From: Magnaporthiopsis rhizophila
Lineage: Eukaryota; Ascomycota; Sordariomycetes; Magnaporthales; Magnaporthaceae
Direction: 5' to 3'
DNA length: 64,000 bases
Assembly: GCA_003049465.1 (NCBI GenBank)
Contig: PYSS01000038.1
Location: 1-64,000 of the forward strand
Position 1 is the first letter of the stretch, and the number at the start of each line of letters is the position of its first letter. The notes under the pieces are model-generated. The model was not told the DNA's origin, searched no databases, and saw nothing but the letters and a program-made list of their open reading frames with translations. Of this stretch, positions 57,170 to 64,000 are shown in pieces. Position numbers and translations under genes: made by a program.

Positions 57170-58210
57170 TAATTCGCAAAAAACCTGAAATAAGGCATTA
57201 TCCGACTTTTGGATTCCCCTGTGGGATACGGGATATTATTTGTTGCTAAAAAAATGGAAAAAAACGGATATATATCAATTACCGTTTATTAAATAAAATT
57301 ATGATAAAAAACCGATATTTTTTGCCTTTTATTAATAAGTTACAAAATAGGCTCGGCAAAGCCAAATGGTTTATAATTTTGGATTTATGCAAAATATATA
57401 ACCTGTTAAAAATTAAAAAAGGAAATAAATAAAAAATTGCTTTCCGAACCCGGTTAAAAATATACAAATTATTAATAATAATTTTCGGGTTTATTAATAT
57501 ATTAGCCACATTTTAGTAAATAATTAACCATATATTACAAAAGTAATTAAATATTTGTGCATTTGTTTATCTGAATAATATCCTAATTTTTTCAAAAAAG
57601 CTGGAAAAATATAAGGAATATATGCATAAGGTTTTATAAAAATTGCAAAATGCAAAACTTTTAGTTAAGCCCGAAAAATGTATATGGCATATATAAAAAA
57701 TCGTTTTTTTAAAATATATAATTATACCGGGTTAGGTATAAATAAAACCAAAAAAGGTGCAAATAATAAAAGAGTGGCCCAAATTTATTAATATTAAAAA
57801 AATGCAAGGCTTTTTGGATTTTTTGAACTTTTATTAACAGTTTATCCGGGATTTTAGCAAAATAGCGCTTTTATTTACAAATTTTACCAAAAATAACCAC
57901 CAGTTTTATTAAAAAATATAAAAATAAAAAGCTTTTAATTTGCTAAAAAAAGCGGTAATATAAAAACCAATATTAATTTTATCAAACCCAAATAAACCTT
58001 TTAAAGTTAAAATTAATATATCGGATTTTGCAATCGGAGCCCAACTTAATTAATAAAATAATAATAAAAAGCTGCATTTTTGTACCTTTTTATTATATAA
58101 ATTTAATAAACCAAAATTAAATTACCCAATTTATAATAAAAAATTTATGGTTATTATTTAAGTATTAAAAAAATAAAAAATATATTTGTGCTAAACAAAT
58201 TATTAAATTA
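57170..58210 (+). pseudogene. B2 reverse transcriptase and RNase H, broken
   Basis: WFIILDLCKIYNLLKIKKGN, FVYLNNILIFSKKLEKYKEY, then FLDFLNFYQQFIRDF match the RT and its connection to RNase H, homologous to B1 33080-34060 and B4 44530-45600. The Y-x-D-D box is mutated to YLNN. Confidence 0.75.
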
Positions 58211-58499
58211 TGGTTTATATGGATTACAAAAACCTGGCACATTTTATTACCTGCCAAATATTAAACAAATAACAAATCCGGAAAAATTATTTTTTTTTAG
58301 GATTATAATTTTAGGATTAAATATAAAAAAGGATCGAAAAACGGCCAAATAAATGCCCTAAACCGCTAACCGGATTATAAAAATAAAATACCACCAAAAA
58401 TATATATAATTTTAGCATAAAAACCAGATAAATTTTTAATTTTAGCATAATAAATGCTAATAAAAATTATACCCCAGGAAAAATAAATTTTGGAAAAAA

Positions 58500-59000
58500 T
58501 TTAACAAAATTACGATCGATTGGTATACGGATACCAAAAAATCACGAAAATCTGGAAAAAATTTTGGCAGTATTACGGGTTTATAAAAACCCGCACCAAA
58601 ATGCAAAAAGCAATTAAAAATTATAAAAATTGTGCAAAAAATAAAGCAAATAGATATAAACCTTACGGATTACTCCAACCTTTGCTAATATTTAATAAGG
58701 TTTGGCAAAAAATTACAACAGATTTTATTATAGGGCTATCCAAATTAAAAAAAACCCTTATAAATATCCAATATAATAGTATTATAATAATAATTAACCA
58801 ATTTACCAAATATGCTATATATTTGCTGTTTAAAAAAAATGCAAAAATTATAAAGCTGGTTTATACCTTTATTTAAAATATAATTGCAAAATACGGAACG
58901 CTAAAATGTATAATTACGGACCAAAATAAATTATTTAATAGCAAATTTTGGAAATAATTTATAACCAGCCTAAATGCAAAACATGCCTTTTTTATAATAT
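58500..59000 (+). pseudogene. B2 integrase, longest surviving piece
   Basis: A 118-codon open stretch (58523-58876) has RTKMQKAIKNYKNCAKNKAN, YKPYGLLQPL and WQKITTDFIIGLSKLKKT with the first catalytic Asp retained, then YNSIIIIINQFTKYAIYL. Further on, GTLKCIITDQNKLF corresponds to the second Asp region. No ATG start is relevant, as it is part of a polyprotein. Confidence 0.8.
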
Positions 59001-59824
59001 ATCATTTTCAAATAAACAAGCAAATAAAACGAATAAACCAAACCATAAAACAATATTTATATTATTTTATTAATTATAAATAAAATAATTGGGTATAATT
59101 ATTTTTATAGCATAATTTGCATATAACAGTTTAATATACAAAAGTACGGGAATTATGCCATTTTATGCAAATTATAGGTTTATATTTACGGTATACAAAA
59201 AACCCAGCGCAAAACCATATATTTTAATAGCAAAAATACAGGTGAAAAAATTTATCAAACTGTATAAAAATTTTTAAATAAAGCTAAAACTGCAATACTG
59301 CATATTTAAATAAATTAACAAAAAAAGGATCAAAAAACCAACCTTTAAAAAAAAAATAATATTTATTTTTTTCGATATAATATTAAAATAAAATAACCAA
59401 ATAATAAATTAAATTATAAAAAATTAGGACCGTTTAAAATCCTAAAAAAGGTTTTCAATATTAATTATAAATTTTAATTGTTATTAATAATAAAAAATCA
59501 CCCGGTTTTTTATATTAATTTATTTAAATTAGCATTATTAAGGTTTAAAAATAACAAATTAATAAAAATCGACCCAAAATAAAAGTACAAAATCGAAAAA
59601 ATCCTGAACAAAAATATTATTAACGGAATTAAATATTATTTGGTTAAATAAACAGGGTACAAAATTAAAAAAAGCATATAAAAGGAAAAAATAAACCTAA
59701 AAAATATGCTAAAAACTTTTAAAAAGTACCGGCGGAAAATCTTTAGTAAAAAATTAACCCTAATGCCAAAATTTGGATTTTGGCTCGAAATACCCGTACC
59801 AAAATAATTTACCTGGTTAAAATA

Positions 59825-60264
59825 AGGCTAATAAATCAGGGTTAATCCTATAATTAGCTTAGCTCGAAAATAATAAAGGAAAATCGGGGATTGGCAAATC
59901 GGAAAATATAATAGGGGCTTATATAGCTATTTTTTCGGCTTTTTCCTGCTTAATTTATTCCAATTCCTTAATATTATTAATCCTGTAACAAATTGCGCGG
60001 GTTAATTTTTTATACCACTGTTTTTTTTGTTTATAAAAGCGCTTGATTTTTGTATTAATTAACCGATGCTTTTTTTTGCGGCCTTTAGCTTTTTTTTTAT
60101 ACGGGCGTGCTGGGTGTTATAAGTAAAAAAATGCTTAAGGGACAGGCCCAAAACGTTACAATAAAAATGTCCAAACCAAACGCACCGGTCGCAATGCAAA
60201 TGGTTATGCAAGGATATATTACACTAAAAAAACCATCGGTTTTACAATTGAAACAAAAAGGTAT
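59825..60264 (-). pseudogene. B2 antisense frame: Cys-pair plus coiled-coil protein, frameshifted
   Basis: Third copy of the antisense family. IPFCFNCKTDGFF starts at 60264; after a 1-base shift the reading continues LHCDRCVWFGHFYCNVLG, then AKIKRFYKQKKQWYKK, AICYRINNIKELE and KQEKAEKIAI, ending near 59825 with a PDFPLL and NPDLLALF segment. The CDRC and YCNVLG motifs match B4 (CERC, CCNVLG) and B1 (WCNVLG), and the length is the same. Here the second Cys cluster is the best preserved of the three copies. Confidence 0.6.
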
Positions 60265-60467
60265 AATAAAAAGGGATAAAATAATAAAAGCCAAAAAGTT
60301 ATCCTAACGGATAATTAAAAATGCCGGTTTATATTTTTGCACCCTGCCGAACATTTTATCAGGAAGAAAGGGGTAAAAATTGGTAAAAAAAAAGGGGCAT
60401 TTATTATTAACGGAAAAAAAGGGCTGCAAATATAACCAAAAAAATTTGGCCTAAAAAAAAAACCTGA

Positions 60468-60933
60468 TATTATAACCATAACAGGCAAAAAATAAAAGGA
60501 TTAGGGTTAAACCCCAGCAAAATACCCTTACCCCGCAATTATAAAAGCCAAAAGCCGAATAACTAAGGCTAAACTAGCATAAAAAATTACATAATCAAGC
60601 ATTTACCTAAGCACAAATAATATATTTGTTACAAATATAATAAATATAGCACAGTAATATATTTATTATAAATATAACAAATATAGCACGGGTATAATAA
60701 AAAAGTTTTGGGTATATAAGGAAGGGTTTTTTATTGTATTGATTAAACTTTAACTGAAGCTTCGGTATCAGTTAACCTAAATTAGCTCCAAAGCACCCCC
60801 TTGGACCAGCAATAACAGACAATTATTTTACTGAAACCCCCAAACCTTGTGCAAAGCAACCTTGCAACCCAGTACTGCTTAATACCGCCCCTAGGTGCCC
60901 TATCCTAGGAACAGAAGGCCTGTAATTGTAACA
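60468..60933 (+). repeat. 3' LTR of B2, 466 bp
   Basis: It starts TATTATAACCATAACAGG and ends TGTAATTGTAACA. The last about 170 bp keep an unmutated GC-rich sequence (e.g. CCTTGCAACCCAGTACTGC), so damage fades out toward the gene. Confidence 0.85.
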
Positions 60934-60938
60934 ACAGC

Positions 60939-61164
60939 AAGGAAAACGGCCCCTTCTGCTCGTTTCATTGTGCAATCCACTTTCTTTTTTTAACCAATAA
61001 AAAGAGTTCGTTGACTGCTGCTGATGCACCGGGCACATTTAACGGTTGGGAACGTTCCCCACCATTAGGTTCTCAGGTGTTATTGCTGTATTTTTCTGGA
61101 CTGCGTTCCTCCATCTCTGCTTATTCTGACCCACGCGTCCAATCCGGTCTTCCAATCCCGCGCT
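60939..61164. other. 3' flank of the amylase gene
   Basis: Sharp return to normal composition after the B2 duplication. Nothing else is recognised in these 226 bp. Confidence 0.5.
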
Positions 61165-63113
61165 TCAGGCCGTCCCAGACGCAGCAGGCTGGCTTCTGCC
61201 GCCAACGCCATCCACCAGCTCCCTCCCAGGCGCGTCCCGAGGTCCCCACACGGCAACGCTTCGCGGGCCAACATGGAACGTAGCCCAGCCATCCTCATCC
61301 GTGACCACCTCCCCCCAGCTCCAGCCCAGCAGATCCGTCCACGCTTCGCCTCCATTGCCATTGCCCAGGCCACCGCCGCCAGCGTCCGGGTTCTCCCGCC
61401 ATACAGACATCCTCTTGAAGGCCGCAGTCCAGCCCGCGTTGACGAGCACCGCTAGCCCGGCGCCGGCCGCGTGATCGCTGTGTCCGCGCCGGACGAAGCC
61501 GACGCATGCCGGGTCGTCGAAGTAGTCGATCTGCGCGCCGTACGCGTACAGGCGCCGGGCCAGCATCAGACGCGGGAGGACGAGGCCGCCGCACATGGGC
61601 GGTGCAAGGCAGCCGGGAGGCAGAATGGGGTTGTCGCGTGACGGGCCGCGGGAGCCGTACAGGTGTGCGTAAAAGACGCAGGGGAGGCCGGCGTCGGCGC
61701 GCAGGAGGATAAGGGCGTAGGCGGCCGGCACGAACCAGGGGCTGATGGGCGTCTGGGGGTGAGTCTTCTGATCAGCAAGAAAAGCGACAGTTCAGCTGTG
61801 ATCCATGTTTTTTGTGCGCACCTCGACTGCTTGACCAGGTTGCTGCGGGCGGGAGTCAGCATTTCTGGACCTGTCAAGGACAAAGCTGGCGTGGATTGGC
61901 AAGGCCACAACAAACCGTATCGTGGTTCATGACAAACGTGACCGCTTTGTTCGGTTTCGCCTCGCACAGAGCGCCCGCAAAGATGGTGCGCAAGTCGACG
62001 TTGGGATCGTACGAAGCGCGGCAAAAGTTGAGAAGCAGCGGGAAGTCAAACAGGGAAACGCGGTCCTGCAGGAGCTCGAGATACTTCTCCATGGGCTCTC
62101 GGTCGTCACCTGAATACTCGCCGACGACGAGCCAGGGCTTCGCGCCGTCGCCCAGCCTCCTCTTCCTCGCCCCGTCCACGTGGGCGAGCATGTCACGCAC
62201 AAAGTGCCACGAGTAGTGTTTTACGGCGTCGAGGCGCAGGCCTCCGATCTGGAGCTGACCGTCCAGCCACTCGGCCCAGCGAAAAAGCTCCTGTCGCACG
62301 TCAGGGTTGTGATGGTCAATATCTGCAAACATGCTGGGTCGGCATCGTGTCAGAGATCCTTCCAAATAGGTCGGCAGGCAAAGAGGCGTGGGTATGCGAA
62401 GCAAGATAGGTAGTCACAGATAGTCAAAATTGCCAAACTCGGTGCTGACATCGTCCGCCCAAGTTTTACCATTCAGCAGCCAGATGGCCTTCCTGTGCGT
62501 GGAGTCGTCGTAGTCGACACCCGTGAAGTGAGCGTGGTTCCAGCGGAAGGAGTCGTGCTTGCGGCCGGGATAGTCGAACTTCGTCCAGACCGACACCTCT
62601 TCGACCGGGCCAACAAACTCGCGACGGTCTGCAGGGCAGGCACAACACGCGACGGCGTCAGTCACCCAAGCTCGCACGGTAGCACTTCGACGGCAGCCCA
62701 GTCACGGAGACAAGACCTTTAGGGTCGACCCTCCTCGCCTCGGCGCGCTCGGTGCCATCGGCGCCAGCCTTGTGGTTGAGAACGGCGTCGAACAGCAGAT
62801 CAATGCCATGGTCGGCGGCAACGTCGGCCAGGGCTACGAGCTCTGCCTTGGTGCCCCACTTGGTGCGCACGGTGCCCTTCTGGTCAAACTCGCCCAGATC
62901 GTACAGGTCGTAGGCGTCGTAGCCGTTGCTGCTGGCGCCCGAGCCGCCTTTAGCGGCGGGCGGAATCCACATGGTGGTGACGCCCAGGGCGGCGAGGCGG
63001 GGCACGTCGCGGGAGAGGCGCCGCCAATGCTGCCCATCGTCGGGGCAGTACCACTCAAAGGCCTGGAAAAGGGTCTCGTTGCGCGGGCAGGGGGTTGTCG
63101 GGTCGGGAGGCAT
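61165..63113 (-). CDS. Intracellular alpha-amylase, GH13, five exons, 549 aa
   Basis: It hydrolyses internal alpha-1,4 bonds of starch/glycogen-like glucans. Exons (minus strand): 62717-63113, 62418-62628, 61916-62333, 61822-61842 and 61165-61767; total 1650 nt. All GH13 regions are present: TLFQAFEWYCPDDGQHW at 14-30 (typical of fungal intracellular/bacterial-type amylases), DAVLNH 109-114 (region I), GLRLDAVKH 234-242 with nucleophile D238, VVGEYSGD 272-279 with acid/base E275, and FVMNHDT 336-342 with D341. No signal peptide follows the ATG at 63113 (TACCATGCC), so it acts in the cytosol, unlike secreted amylases; such enzymes have been linked to cell-wall alpha-glucan synthesis in Aspergillus. 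The first two donor sites are GTCTTG and GTGACT; the second intron ends GACCCAG. The C-terminal domain (about 460-549) is the usual beta-sandwich. The locus lies 230 bp from the transposon edge but is intact. Confidence 0.9.
61822..61842 (-). other. 21-nt microexon of the amylase gene
   Basis: It encodes QPGQAVE between introns 61843-61915 (branch TGCTGAC, acceptor CCCGCAG) and 61768-61821 (donor GTGCGC, branch GCTGAAC, acceptor GATCAG). Both junctions are phase 0, and QPGQ directly after NHDT is the sequence expected in this enzyme family. Confidence 0.8.
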
Positions 63114-64000
63114 GGTAGTAGTAGTGACGAGTCCTAATGTGTGTTTGAGATGGAGTTGGGTCGGGTTCAGAGGCACCCGCGGTTTCGGACAGCGATCTTT
63201 TTTGGGCACAAGTACCCAATCGGGCTGACCAATGATGTCATTGGTGGTTAGATTAGGCACAACAGCCACGCGACACCTAAAAAAAACCACGCACAATGCT
63301 GTGAGACGTCGGCAGCTCCCGAGCCGCCGAACCTCTAGAAGCTCGAAAGTTCCAGCCGTTGCAACACCATCGCGACTTGGACCTGAACTGCCCACGAGCG
63401 GCAGCTACCTAGGTAATCCATCCATTAATCAGCGAGCGGATCGGGGTCCATACATGTCGATCTGATGTCCCGTCCCGCCCTGGCCATATTGACCTCGCGG
63501 GCCGTTGACGTGATTTCGGCATGGCGCGAGCGTGGCACAAATTGCTAAAGTCGGAAGAGCGACGGGTTAATGCCATCGCAGATCCAGGTCCAGGTCCGCT
63601 GGCGCAAAAAAGGCGTCCCCTGTTTGACACAAATTGCACGCGTGATATTCGCGTCGAAACGGGCAAAAAAAGCTTTTTGATTTTTTTTTTTTTTTGATTT
63701 TTTTTTTTTTTTTTTTGGCTTTCAGGTACAGCCCCCACCGAGTCATGCATCAATTCCTATCGAGCCTGTACCGCCTGAGAGCAGCTTACGTAGACGCGCG
63801 CTAGCAATGTCCGGATCTGCCAGGGTTGGCAGCAGATTGATGTTCGCATGGCAATAAGAGAGCCTGATGATGGGCGTCCTTGATAAATCTCGCATGTTGT
63901 CCCGAAATACACAGTCTCGTCCTGCAACGCTTGGCACTGTGGCAGTGCAAGGGGAATCGCTGTCACATGTCTAGCCGATCTGCCATAATCGGACTTCTGG
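63114..64000. other. Promoter region of the amylase gene and intergenic DNA
   Basis: It contains the palindrome listed below, a T-rich double tract at about 63680-63716, and no supported gene. Frames at 63743-63966 (minus) show no recognisable domain, though they could be the edge of a gene beyond the window. Confidence 0.4.
63229..63244. promoter_or_regulatory. CCAAT/CRE-like palindrome in the amylase promoter
   Basis: CCAATGATGTCATTGG: perfect 7-bp inverted arms (CCAATGA/TCATTGG) around TG, about 116-131 bp upstream of the ATG. It combines CCAAT boxes on both strands with a TGATGTCA CRE/ATF-like core. CCAAT is bound by the Hap/CBC complex, which is known to act on fungal amylase promoters. 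Confidence 0.45.

Larger units (their letters stand above)
53678..60933 (+). mobile_element. Element B2: Gypsy chromovirus, 7256 bp
   Basis: 466-bp LTRs at 53678-54143 and 60468-60933, flanked by a perfect ACAGC duplication (53673-53677 and 60934-60938). Domains in order: gag, RT (about 57170-57900), RNase H (about 57960-58210), integrase (about 58500-59000), chromodomain remnant (about 59630) and the antisense frame. It stands alone, outside the nest, and its right end is the boundary to GC-rich DNA. Frames are broken except a 118-codon integrase piece. Confidence 0.9.

Noticed and set aside
1..64000. CRISPR arrays, tRNA, rRNA or bacterial operons
   Set aside because: No regularly spaced direct repeats, no tRNA B-box with matching A-box, and gene structure with introns and Kozak starts; the short repeats in the B LTRs are part of their U3 regions.

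Overview
The window looks like nuclear DNA of a filamentous ascomycete (Pezizomycotina, probably a Sordariomycete). Evidence: GC-rich genes with short introns (52-88 nt; GT...AG, several with CTRAC-like branch sites), pyrimidine-rich leaders, Kozak-type ATG contexts, and a very AT-rich block of transposons decayed by C-to-T/G-to-A transitions, as RIP produces. There are three compartments: a GC-rich left arm (1-16.7 kb), an AT-rich retrotransposon block (16.7-60.9 kb, with a GC-richer island at 49.4-52.5 kb), and a GC-rich right arm (60.9-64 kb).

Left arm. A small two-helix membrane protein (939-1202, +), a multi-helix membrane protein (1933-2832, -), a CAPS-type sugar transferase (5135-6463, -), an unrecognised multi-exon gene (7817-8849, -), an NAD-dependent epimerase/dehydratase (10193-11254, +), an FAD monooxygenase of the TetX/PHBH type (11540-12823, +), and a Cys-rich single-pass membrane protein (14179-15132, +). 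They look like independent genes, not one pathway. A C2H2 zinc-finger gene starts near 16.2 kb.

Transposon block. That zinc-finger gene is cut inside its fifth finger at 16741 and resumes at 49394 in the same frame. Between lies a 32.6-kb nest that can be resolved by target-site duplications (TSDs). Host Gypsy element A (16742-49388, TSD GAGAC/GAGAT) received a Copia element C (22378-38471, TSD ATTCT). C received chromovirus B1 (29552-36942, TSD TTAAG). A also received a B-family solo LTR (40461-40910, TSD TATAT), full-length B4 (40930-48657, TSD TTATA, itself hit by a C-family solo LTR with TSD TGCAC) and three 111-128-bp LTR-like mini elements. To the right lie the zinc-finger 3' half, a hAT-like non-autonomous element (50395-51281), a mixed island, and a further full-length chromovirus B2 (53678-60933, TSD ACAGC), whose last base marks the abrupt return to GC-rich DNA.

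Most notable: all three full-length B elements (B1, B2, B4) carry, between the chromodomain and the 3' LTR and on the opposite strand to gag-pol, a homologous open frame of about 150 codons. It encodes Cys pairs followed by a charged coiled-coil-like region. In B1 and B4 it has no net frameshift despite heavy mutation.

Right arm. A five-exon intracellular GH13 alpha-amylase gene (61165-63113, -) with a 21-nt microexon directly after the NHDT motif, and a CCAAT/CRE-like palindrome in its promoter. No tRNA, rRNA or CRISPR was found.
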